Assembly: GCF_023078355.1 (NCBI RefSeq)
Contig: NZ_CP095552.1
Coordinates: 3,658,001 to 3,722,000 of the forward strand
Direction: 5' to 3'
Length of the DNA: 64,000 nucleotides
Origin: Gordonia hongkongensis
Lineage (GTDB): Bacteria; Actinomycetota; Actinomycetes; Mycobacteriales; Mycobacteriaceae
How positions within the stretch are numbered: the first letter of the stretch is position 1; each line of letters begins with the position of its first letter. Under the pieces are notes generated by a model. That model had not been told where the DNA came from, did no database searches, and saw only the letters and a list, made by a program, of their open reading frames with translations. Positions 1 through 6,868 of this stretch are shown in pieces. The position numbers and the translations under genes are program-made.

Positions 1-205
1 GCCACGGGTTGACGCTGTCGCACCGCAGGGTGGTGACGTAGTTCGCCCCGTCGTCTGCCGGTGCGGCCCCGGCGGCGCCAGTACCGAACAGCGACACGGC
101 CAGCGCCAGCACGGCGCCGGCCACCGTCGCGACCGTTCCCACTCCGACGCGCCCCCGCCGACGTCTGCCGTTCTCGAAGCCGACCGTGTTCTCCCCGCTC
201 ATCAT
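1..205 (-). CDS. Secreted protein, N-terminal part (cut by window edge)
   Basis: Reading leftward from the ATG at 205 gives 68 residues before the window ends. A basic segment (residues 14-18, about GRRRRG) is followed by a hydrophobic stretch and an alanine-rich cleavage region ending near GAAGAAPA, which is a typical Sec signal peptide. The mature part begins DDGANYVTTLRCDSVNPW. The LRCD motif close to the mature N-terminus recalls Streptomyces subtilisin inhibitor-like secreted proteins, but too little is visible to name it. It is divergent from the HhH-GPD gene. Confidence 0.6.
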   Translation of the reverse strand, partial: MMSGENTVGFENGRRRRGRVGVGTVATVAGAVLALAVSLFGTGAAGAAPADDGANYVTTLRCDSVNPW

Positions 206-254
206 GGGGGCAGTCTAGAGCCGCACGCGGGTGCCGTCTGCCAGAATCGACCCC

Positions 255-842
255 ATGCCGAAGATCCAGATCGCGCAGGAACCCGCGGCCGACGAACTCC
301 TGTCGAACGATTCGTTCGCCCTCCTCACGGGAATGCTCCTCGACCAGCAGTTCCCGATGGAACGGGCCTTCGCCGGGCCGGCCAAGATCCGTGACCGGTT
401 CGGCACGATGGATCCGGTCGAGATCGCCGACGCCGACCCCGAGGCGTTCGCCGACCTGTGTGCCACTCCCCCGGCAATCCACCGCTACGGTCGGTCGATG
501 GCCGGCCGGGTCCAGACGCTCGCGAAAGTCGTCGCCGAGGAGTACGGCGGCGACGCCGCGCGCATCTGGACCGAGGCCGCCGACGGCGCGGACCTGATGA
601 AGCGATTGCGCGCCCTGCCCGGGTTCGGCGACCAGAAGGCCAAGATCTTCGTCGCGCTCGTCGCCAAGCAGCTCGACGTCAAGCCGTCGGGCTGGACCAA
701 GGTCGCCGGCGACTACAGCAAGAAGGGGTTCCGGTCGGTGGCCGACGTGACCGGCCCGGAGTCGCTGCAGAAGGTCCGCGACTTCAAGAAGGCGGCGAAG
801 GCCGCCAAGGCGGCAGAGGCACCGGCGACCGGTGCGCGGTAG
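255..842 (+). CDS. HhH-GPD-type base-excision repair family protein
   Basis: A 195-residue protein resembling the short actinobacterial HhH-GPD family, related to endonuclease III and AlkA-type glycosylases. Residues near 20-40 (LLTGMLLDQQFPMERAF) match the family's first helices. A helix-hairpin-helix-like LPGFGDQKAKIF lies near residue 120, where such proteins grip DNA non-specifically. The C-terminus is a lysine/alanine-rich tail (KKAAKAAKAAE). The ATG at 255 is chosen because homology begins at MPKIQIAQEP; an in-frame start at 231 would add eight residues. The catalytic aspartate of classical glycosylases cannot be assigned with certainty, so substrate and activity are unknown. Confidence 0.8.
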   Translation: MPKIQIAQEPAADELLSNDSFALLTGMLLDQQFPMERAFAGPAKIRDRFGTMDPVEIADADPEAFADLCATPPAIHRYGRSMAGRVQTLAKVVAEEYGGDAARIWTEAADGADLMKRLRALPGFGDQKAKIFVALVAKQLDVKPSGWTKVAGDYSKKGFRSVADVTGPESLQKVRDFKKAAKAAKAAEAPATGAR

Positions 843-911
843 CGACACCGCCCTTCGGAATCACCGAACCCTCGCCCCGAACGCCGGTCGGTTGGCCTAG
901 GGTCGGAAAGC

Positions 912-1865
912 ATGGAGTCCCTTCCGGATCGGCCGCTACCCGACCGTCGCCGCGCCGACCGTAGACCGGTGGCCACGGCTGACGCAGGCAGTGCGCTCGT
1001 CGAGATGCCGTTCCGACTCGGTTTCGCGGTCACCGGGGTGGTGCTCAGTGCAGCCGAGTCCGCAGTCGCCATCGCCCGCATCACGGCCGGGAGCGTGCAG
1101 AACGAGATCGCACTGGCAGTGGGCGTCGACGCGGACGAGCTCGGATCACTCCGGACTCCGCTCGCCCTCCTCAACCAGCTGTCCGAACTACTCGGTCCCG
1201 AGCGGCCGTTCGGCAGGATCCTGGCCAACGGCGGTCCGCTGGAGCGACTGCTCGATCCCGGGGGTGTCGTCGACCGGCTCACCGCTCCGAACGGTCCGCT
1301 CGACAAGCTCACCGCCGAGGGCGGACTCCTCGACCAGGTCGCCGAGGAACGAGGCATCCTGGTGCGCCTCACCGCGAAGGGTGGACCGCTGGACCGGCTG
1401 ACCCGGCCGGGTGGTGTGGTCGACCAGTTCACCGAGAACGAGGGCATCCTCGAGCGCCTCACCTCCGAGGGCGGGATCGTCGACAAGTTGACCGCGCCCG
1501 ACGGTGTGCTCGAGAAGGTGACCGCCGCGGGAGGCATCCTGGACCGGCTCGCCGAGGACGACGGCCTGCTCGATCAGCTCCTGGGCGAGAACGGCGCGGT
1601 CGAGCGTGCGATCGCACCGGGCGGGCCGCTGGACCGGATCTCCGAGCTCACCGAGGTCATCGGGCAGCTCGGACCCAACCTGCTCGCCATGCAGGAAACG
1701 GTCCACGAGCTCGCCGAGACCGTCGACCTGCTGAACCAGACGGTCGCACCGCTCGGCGGTCTCGCCGAGCGGCTTCCCAAACGCCTCACCCGTCCGCCGA
1801 AGGGGTCGGGCGGCAATGGACACGGAGACGCTCCGGCGGACACGAACGGGTACCCGCGGGGTTAG
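912..1865 (+). CDS. Decapeptide-repeat protein of unknown function
   Basis: A 317-residue protein I do not recognise. The N-terminal ~75 residues contain a moderately hydrophobic stretch (MPFRLGFAVTGVVLSAAES) and a helical segment. Residues 108-247 are fourteen consecutive 10-residue repeats of the form G-hydrophobic-hydrophobic-D/E-R/K/Q-hydrophobic-T-x-x-G/N, for example GPLDKLTAEG and GIVDKLTAPD. A degenerate unit (RPFGRILANG) precedes them. The following ~40 residues (to about 290) look like a leucine-rich coiled coil, and the tail is basic, then Gly/Asn/Pro-rich. The ATG at 912 has GGAAAG just upstream; a GTG at 969 is possible. It stands alone between an HhH-GPD gene and a convergent HNH gene. 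Surface adhesion, particle coating or scaffolding are all conceivable, but none is shown. Confidence 0.75.
   Translation: MESLPDRPLPDRRRADRRPVATADAGSALVEMPFRLGFAVTGVVLSAAESAVAIARITAGSVQNEIALAVGVDADELGSLRTPLALLNQLSELLGPERPFGRILANGGPLERLLDPGGVVDRLTAPNGPLDKLTAEGGLLDQVAEERGILVRLTAKGGPLDRLTRPGGVVDQFTENEGILERLTSEGGIVDKLTAPDGVLEKVTAAGGILDRLAEDDGLLDQLLGENGAVERAIAPGGPLDRISELTEVIGQLGPNLLAMQETVHELAETVDLLNQTVAPLGGLAERLPKRLTRPPKGSGGNGHGDAPADTNGYPRG
1233..1652 (+). repeat. Fourteen tandem 30-bp coding repeats
   Basis: Fourteen in-frame units of exactly 30 bp encode the decapeptide array, with every unit starting with a glycine codon. The DNA copies have diverged much more than the protein pattern: units differ at many positions yet keep the Gly, acidic, basic and hydrophobic positions. 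This argues for an old repeat held by selection on the protein rather than recent slippage. Confidence 0.85.
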
Positions 1866-1892
1866 CCGCCACAGGCCACGCCGAGCGCCGGG

Positions 1893-3713
1893 TCAGAATG
1901 GCGGGGGCTCGTCGTCGTGGGTTGTCGCTTGATGGTGGGCTGCCTCGGTCCGGGCGCGCCGGTTCGCTTCGCGTTGTGCCTTGTTGCGGGCGCGTTCTTC
2001 TCGCCGCTTCGCGTGTTTGGCGGCGGTGCGTTCGGTGATCGTGCGCGGTTGTCGGCCTTGTTGTTGTCTGCCTTGCCGTTCGGGCACGATGATCCGCGGT
2101 GTCGGTGGGGCTTTCGCGGCTTGTTCGAACCGGATGCGACGCAGGTTGGGGAAGAGGTCTTCGAGGGTTTCGGCCTCGCCGGGGATCACAAAGCCCTCGG
2201 GCGTGACGTATTCGGTGACCAGGCGGCCCTCGTCGTCGCGGTACTGCACATCGGTCCAGTCACCGTGGGTCTTGTGGAGATGACCGGGACGGCATTTGGC
2301 GTTGAGGTTCTCACTCGAGGTCGCACCCCCGCGTGCCGGTCGGGCGTGGTCGTACTCGGCGACGTGATCGACATCGGCGGTGAATGCCGAACGCGTGCAA
2401 CCCGGCTCGGTGCAGTAGCCGTCGCGCACCCGCACGAACTCCGCACATGCACTCGTCGGACGATACGGGTCACCAGGCAGGGCAGCCGGGTAGACCACCA
2501 CCATCTCCGACGACGGCGGCTCCGTCGACGGTGTGGCCGAAGTCGGGGGTGCCGACGCGTCACCCGCGCCGCCGGCATCGGCGTTGGTGTCGGCGTCATC
2601 TGTAGCCTGCTGTGGCGCGGCGATGTTCGCCGTCCGCGTGGGCTCGTCGTCGTATCCGCCCTCGCCGGCGACGACATGCGACGGTGGTGTGCGGACCGGG
2701 GTGACCGGTCTGATGGTCGCGTCGGGCCGGGCGGCGAGGTCGCGCACATGCTCGTCGGAAATCACCCCGTGCCCGTCGACCCAGCCGGGTCCGGACCCGC
2801 CGGCCAGGGTGTCGGCGTCGGTCACCACGTGAATCACGATCTCGGTACCCGCGGTGGCGCCGGCAGGATCGGGCGGTGTTGCGGTGCAGTCGGACTGACC
2901 GCACGCACACGTGAACGCTGTTCGGGTGAGCAACGCGTACATCGCGTCGGACTTGCGTTCCCCGAGGGTGCGGCCATCCCGGTCGCACACTGATGCGGCC
3001 AACTCCCGTACCGAGGCGTTGGAAGCCCGGATGTTCTCGGCGGCCATGACCGCGGTGATCTCACCGGTCCCGTCACCGTGGTTCTCGGTCCACACCCCGC
3101 GTTTGTCGAGCGCTTCGCGGCGCCGTTCCCGGACGGCGTCGGCGTCGTGACCGAAGACCAGGCGGTCGATCATGTCGCGCAAACCCGACGTCGACCACGA
3201 CCCGGACCGAGAGCGCAGCAGGTCGGCGATCGATTCGTCGAGCACCTCGATGATCCGGCGGCTGTCGGGGTCGTCGGGGTCGAGAAGGTGATCATCGGAC
3301 ACCAAATGCGTGCGGCCGATGATCTCCCGGATCTGGTGCGGCCCGATGATGCCGTCGCGCAACGTCTCCAACACCCGCGGCAACCGGTCACGCAGACACA
3401 ACGCCTCGTCAACCAGCATCCCCGCCCGGTAGCGGGTGATCCCGGCCTCGCGCGAGACCCGGGCGACGATGTCACCGAAACCGTCGGACACGTAACTGTT
3501 GCCGACAGTGGTCAACAGCCGATCGCAGAGCACCAGGATCGTCTGGTAGCGGCACCACGCCAGATACGACTCGCCCGCGCGGATCGACCCCAGACGCTGC
3601 ATATGGGTGGCGGTGTCGGCATCGGCCGGACAGGCAGGATCGACCCCGGCGAGGAACTCGCCCGGCAGATCCGTCCATGCCCCCACAGTGACTCCCCCCG
3701 AAGTCGTTGCCAT
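1893..3713 (-). CDS. DUF222 / HNH endonuclease signature protein (13E12-type family)
   Basis: A 606-residue protein of the actinobacterial DUF222 plus HNH family, often multicopy in these genomes. The N-terminal two thirds is the helical DUF222 region (around LPRVLETLRDGIIGPHQIRE). A variable acidic, Pro/Thr-rich linker follows. The C-terminal HNH region runs from CTEPGCTRSAF through DVDHV and ENLNAKCRPGHLHK, so paired cysteines and the HNH histidine and asparagine are present. The basic tail (RRREERARNKAQREANRRAR) may bind nucleic acid. The ATG at 3713 starts MATTSGGVTV; the open frame upstream lacks family resemblance. The biological role of this family is unsettled; nuclease activity is inferred from the motif. 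Confidence 0.85.
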   Translation of the reverse strand: MATTSGGVTVGAWTDLPGEFLAGVDPACPADADTATHMQRLGSIRAGESYLAWCRYQTILVLCDRLLTTVGNSYVSDGFGDIVARVSREAGITRYRAGMLVDEALCLRDRLPRVLETLRDGIIGPHQIREIIGRTHLVSDDHLLDPDDPDSRRIIEVLDESIADLLRSRSGSWSTSGLRDMIDRLVFGHDADAVRERRREALDKRGVWTENHGDGTGEITAVMAAENIRASNASVRELAASVCDRDGRTLGERKSDAMYALLTRTAFTCACGQSDCTATPPDPAGATAGTEIVIHVVTDADTLAGGSGPGWVDGHGVISDEHVRDLAARPDATIRPVTPVRTPPSHVVAGEGGYDDEPTRTANIAAPQQATDDADTNADAGGAGDASAPPTSATPSTEPPSSEMVVVYPAALPGDPYRPTSACAEFVRVRDGYCTEPGCTRSAFTADVDHVAEYDHARPARGGATSSENLNAKCRPGHLHKTHGDWTDVQYRDDEGRLVTEYVTPEGFVIPGEAETLEDLFPNLRRIRFEQAAKAPPTPRIIVPERQGRQQQGRQPRTITERTAAKHAKRREERARNKAQREANRRARTEAAHHQATTHDDEPPPF

Positions 3714-4120
3714 CCCGCCTGGTTGACCGGTCCAACTGATACATCCAAGGTAGACCCGACCACCGACAAGAATGCTCGGTCGACGAGCAGTCCTCGACAT
3801 CTGGCTATGGTCGGCGGCGCAGATCACGTCGAATTCGCTGGGAGCGGGGACATTTGGTCGCCAGGCCCTTCGTGACGCGGCCCGGCCGCCGTCGTGGATC
3901 ACGAAAGAACCGTTGTGCGCAGAGCGAGCCCTTCTACTGTTCTCTGAGGAGCGAGCTTGCGAGCGTCACGAAGGGTCATGGTGAGTCGGGTTGCGAAGAC
4001 CTTCGTGACGCGCCCTCCGCAAGCTCCGGGCGCTCCTCAGGGAGCAGGAGTAGACGCGCCCTCCGCAACTGGGTCTGGGGTTCTTTCGGTGTAGAGCGGA
4101 GGGGCCGCCGCGGCGCGCAG
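3714..4120. other. Intergenic region carrying a long inverted repeat
   Basis: About 400 bases between the HNH gene and the WS/DGAT-like gene, with no convincing gene. The middle holds the facing repeat pair at 3942-4045. A further fragment of the same motif (cccttcgtgacgcgg) lies near 3868, and another copy of CGCCCTCCGCAA lies near 4056. Confidence 0.6.
3942..4045. repeat. Intergenic long inverted repeat, copy 1 (facing pair)
   Basis: A forward unit (3942-3976, ctgaggagcgagcttgcg ... gtcacgaagggt) faces an inverted unit (4000-4045, ccttcgtgacgcg ... cctcagggagc) across a 23-base spacer. The same units recur at 15155-15200 and in the gap 39503-39861, always outside genes. The arrangement could fold into a large imperfect hairpin, like REP or BIME elements. 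It is non-coding. Confidence 0.75.
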
Positions 4121-5416
4121 TCAGCCACCCAGCGCTCGCGCGAGCAGTTCCACGTACCGGTCCACATCGTTCACGACATCCGGGCTCGTGGTCACCGAGA
4201 TCGCGACCCGGTCGCCGATCCCGTGTACGCCGTGAGTCAATCCCTGAGCCGGCGACAGCGCGGGAAACCCTGTGGTGAAGAGGATCTCGCCTCCATCCAG
4301 GTCGAGATCGGCGGCCCCGCGGTTCACCGACGAGACCACCGTGACGCCGGTGACCGCCGCCGGCGGGGTGTCGAGATCGAAGGATCGGATCCCCCATCGG
4401 GTCAGGATCGCCGGTGTCGACTCCGACGCCCGACGCTGCGCGGCCCGCAGCGGGTCGGCCTCGGCCGCGCGTGCGGCGGCGATCTCGGCGCCGATGAGTC
4501 GTGCGCGCTCGCCCAGATCGTCGATGTCGATGTGCAAGTCAATCCCCGCGTTGCGAAAGTGATTGCGCGCTCGACGTTCTCCGCCGCGCCCGACCGTCAG
4601 CTCCGCGCCGTATCGTCGATCCCGGTCACCCAGGTATTCCGGGAGCGCCACCGAGATCGCGGTGAGAACCGCGACCGTGACCGGCACTCCGGGTCCGCTG
4701 AGTTGGTCACGCTCGACGACCAGCACACGCAGGGTCCGTCGCGGTCCGGGAGGGACGTTCAACCGAGTCGGCGCATATCCCGCGGTTCCCGGCACGGATG
4801 CCGAGGCGAGACGCGCCGCGCGAACCCCACGCCACGCTGTCGCGACGAACTCGCCGGGAAATCGGAGCACTCCGCCGAGCACCGTACCGGCGTCGAGCAG
4901 CATCTCGTGGTTGGGCGAACGCACCTCGGACACCGGTCGTCGTGGAGTGGCGGGAGCCGTGAACCAGTCGCGCGCGATCCGCGACATCCGACGCCCGTCA
5001 CCCAGGGCATGACAGACCTGGAGCACGACGACGACAACCGGACCCGTCGCCGCCGGGACGTCGACGACCGGACCGAAGAGGTGCGCCCGCCACGCCTCCC
5101 GCGTGGGATCGAGCGGTTGGGCGATGAGCCCGGCGATCTCCGTCAGACACGACGACCACGTGCGGCTCGACGGGGCCACGCGGACCTGGTCGTCGGCGGG
5201 CCGGACGGATTCCCAGTACGGGCGGTCGGCCGTGCCCGGGACATCTCGTATCCGGAGGCACAGATCGTCGACATGCGCCGCCCGCAGCCGGAGTCGCGCC
5301 GCGCAGTCCTCGATCGAACTGCGCGGGACGGCAAAGCAATACACCAGGAACTCGTCGTTCGGGATGCGCTGCGACATCCAGTACGACACCGCGTCCGCCG
5401 CGGCCATCCGGTGCAT
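4121..5416 (-). CDS. WS/DGAT-like acyltransferase family protein
   Basis: A 431-residue protein of the wax ester synthase/diacylglycerol acyltransferase superfamily, which esterifies acyl-CoA onto alcohols or diacylglycerol at the membrane. The start (MAAADAVSYWMSQRIPNDEF) matches the family's N-terminus. The catalytic HHxxxDG motif is seen as CHALGDG near residue 148, so the second, catalytic His and the DG are kept but the first His is Cys. The C-terminal half (TVVSSVNRGAADLDLDGGEI onward) fits the DUF1298-type domain. The Cys substitution and divergent sequence leave lipid synthesis unproven; other acyl or condensation-type chemistry is possible. Confidence 0.72.
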   Translation of the reverse strand: MHRMAAADAVSYWMSQRIPNDEFLVYCFAVPRSSIEDCAARLRLRAAHVDDLCLRIRDVPGTADRPYWESVRPADDQVRVAPSSRTWSSCLTEIAGLIAQPLDPTREAWRAHLFGPVVDVPAATGPVVVVVLQVCHALGDGRRMSRIARDWFTAPATPRRPVSEVRSPNHEMLLDAGTVLGGVLRFPGEFVATAWRGVRAARLASASVPGTAGYAPTRLNVPPGPRRTLRVLVVERDQLSGPGVPVTVAVLTAISVALPEYLGDRDRRYGAELTVGRGGERRARNHFRNAGIDLHIDIDDLGERARLIGAEIAAARAAEADPLRAAQRRASESTPAILTRWGIRSFDLDTPPAAVTGVTVVSSVNRGAADLDLDGGEILFTTGFPALSPAQGLTHGVHGIGDRVAISVTTSPDVVNDVDRYVELLARALGG

Positions 5417-5442
5417 GGCCGCCAGCGTAGCGGCGCGGCGTG

Positions 5443-6684
5443 CTATTTCTGCCCGGCGCTCCAGGCGTACGGCAGGTCGGTGCCGTTGAGCACGTGGTCG
5501 CCGACCGCCTGCAGCTTGAAGATCAGCGGGTTGTGCACCGAGATCACCCGGGCGTTGCGCCAGTGGCGATCCAGGCGCAGACGCTCGGAGGTGATCGACG
5601 CGCCGCCGACCTCGAAGAGCTGCGTGGTCGCGTCGAGCACGGCGGGGATGACGGCGGCCTGGGCACGGGCGACATCGAACTCGACGCGGTCGAGGAGCGC
5701 GGCGTCCTCCCAGCCGGCGAGGGCGAGCTCGTCGAGCTCGTCGGCGATGTCGAGGACCAGCGTGCGCGCGGTGTAGGCAGCCGCCGACAACCGGCCGATC
5801 ACCTGCTGCACCAACGGATCATGACGCGGCAGGTCGGCGGTCGAGTGCGTGAAGGTGCGCGTGCGGTTGCGCACCCACTCCACGACGTCGTCGGTGGCAC
5901 GTGCCGCGATACCCGCGAGCACCGAGAGCTGCACGAGCTGCAGGTACGACGTCGCGTAGGTGCGCCCCTCCCCGCCGTAACCCGGGCCGAGCACCCGATC
6001 GGCCGGCACCTCGACGTCGGCGAATTCGGTGGTGCCACTGGCGGTCAGGCGCTGGCCGAAGCCGTCCCAGTCGTCGTGCTGGGTGACGCCGTCGGCGTCG
6101 GCGTCGACGAGTACCGAGACCCGCTCACCGTCTTGGTCGGCGGCGACGAGGATGTGGTCGGAGTAGAGGCTGCCGGTGCTGTAGTACTTGGTGCCGTCGA
6201 GCCGGAACCCGCTGCCGTCGGTACTCGCCGGATCCGGGGTGAGGCGCGTCTGGTACCGGTCGATGGCGCCGACGCCGGGCTCGGTGATCGCGTTGCCGAC
6301 CAGCGTCCCCTCGCCGACCTTGCGCAACCACTGCTGCGCAGCCTCGTCCGGGAGGGCGGCGAGCTGGTCCTCGACGAACGACCAGTGCACCCGCAGGGCC
6401 TGCGGGAGATTGGACTCCGCGGCGGCCAGGTCGATGAGCAACCGGAACAGCTGACGGATCGACGCGCCATAACCGCCGAATTCCACCGGCACGCGCAACG
6501 CGCCGAACTTCGCCTCCCGTAGCCACGCGACCTCGTCGTATGCAAGCCTGCGGTCGTCCTCGCGCTGCACGGCGCCTTCGGCGATCCGGGCGAAGATCGG
6601 TGCGAACACCTCGTCGAGACGCTCGTCCGTCGTTCCGGTGGCGGGCCGGTTGGTTTGCTCGGTGGACGGCACAGTGGACGTCAT
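5443..6684 (-). CDS. Acyl-CoA dehydrogenase-fold flavoprotein (DszC/SfnB-like)
   Basis: A 413-residue protein with the three-domain acyl-CoA dehydrogenase fold. It most resembles the FMNH2-dependent monooxygenase branch (SfnB, DszC) used on sulfur compounds. Visible features are the N-terminal helical domain (WLREAKFGALRVPVEFGGYG), the central ITEPG segment, the GTKYYSTGSLYSDHILVAA beta domain, and a C-terminus with RHWRNARVISVHNPLIFK, matching the C-terminal RNARxxxxHNP signature of that branch. The usual acyl-CoA dehydrogenase catalytic glutamate motif is not seen. The ATG at 6684 has AAAGGA nine bases upstream. It is divergent from the TLP1 fusion across 184 bases. The true substrate is unknown. 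Confidence 0.78.
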   Translation of the reverse strand: MTSTVPSTEQTNRPATGTTDERLDEVFAPIFARIAEGAVQREDDRRLAYDEVAWLREAKFGALRVPVEFGGYGASIRQLFRLLIDLAAAESNLPQALRVHWSFVEDQLAALPDEAAQQWLRKVGEGTLVGNAITEPGVGAIDRYQTRLTPDPASTDGSGFRLDGTKYYSTGSLYSDHILVAADQDGERVSVLVDADADGVTQHDDWDGFGQRLTASGTTEFADVEVPADRVLGPGYGGEGRTYATSYLQLVQLSVLAGIAARATDDVVEWVRNRTRTFTHSTADLPRHDPLVQQVIGRLSAAAYTARTLVLDIADELDELALAGWEDAALLDRVEFDVARAQAAVIPAVLDATTQLFEVGGASITSERLRLDRHWRNARVISVHNPLIFKLQAVGDHVLNGTDLPYAWSAGQK

Positions 6685-6868
6685 CGGGGGTCCTTTCGAT
6701 CGCAGACTGGTCGGCGACAGTCTGGTCGGCTCGGCACCGGCCGACCACGGTTGCAACCGCGCTGACCGCAACGCTGACGTTCTGGGCGCGTGCACCGCAC
6801 ACTGGCGCTCCGACGCTCGTCCGCCACCTCCGATGAGACCCCGGTCACGCCATGTGTCAATGTTTGGT
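6685..6868. promoter_or_regulatory. Divergent promoter region between flavoprotein and TLP1 fusion
   Basis: The 184-base space separates two divergent starts. It contains a near-tandem repeat, agactggtcggc (6702-6713) and agtctggtcggc (6717-6728), and a short palindrome TTGG-TATG-CCAA that includes the ATG of the right-hand gene. These could be regulator sites; no known consensus was matched. Confidence 0.4.

Noticed and set aside
1233..1652. A CRISPR-like or satellite array
   Set aside because: The 30-bp periodicity is in frame, coding, without spacers, and varied at synonymous sites, so it is a protein repeat.
1893..3713. HNH gene as part of a phage, intein or homing element
   Set aside because: DUF222/HNH proteins are common chromosomal genes in these bacteria, and no phage genes or integration sites adjoin.
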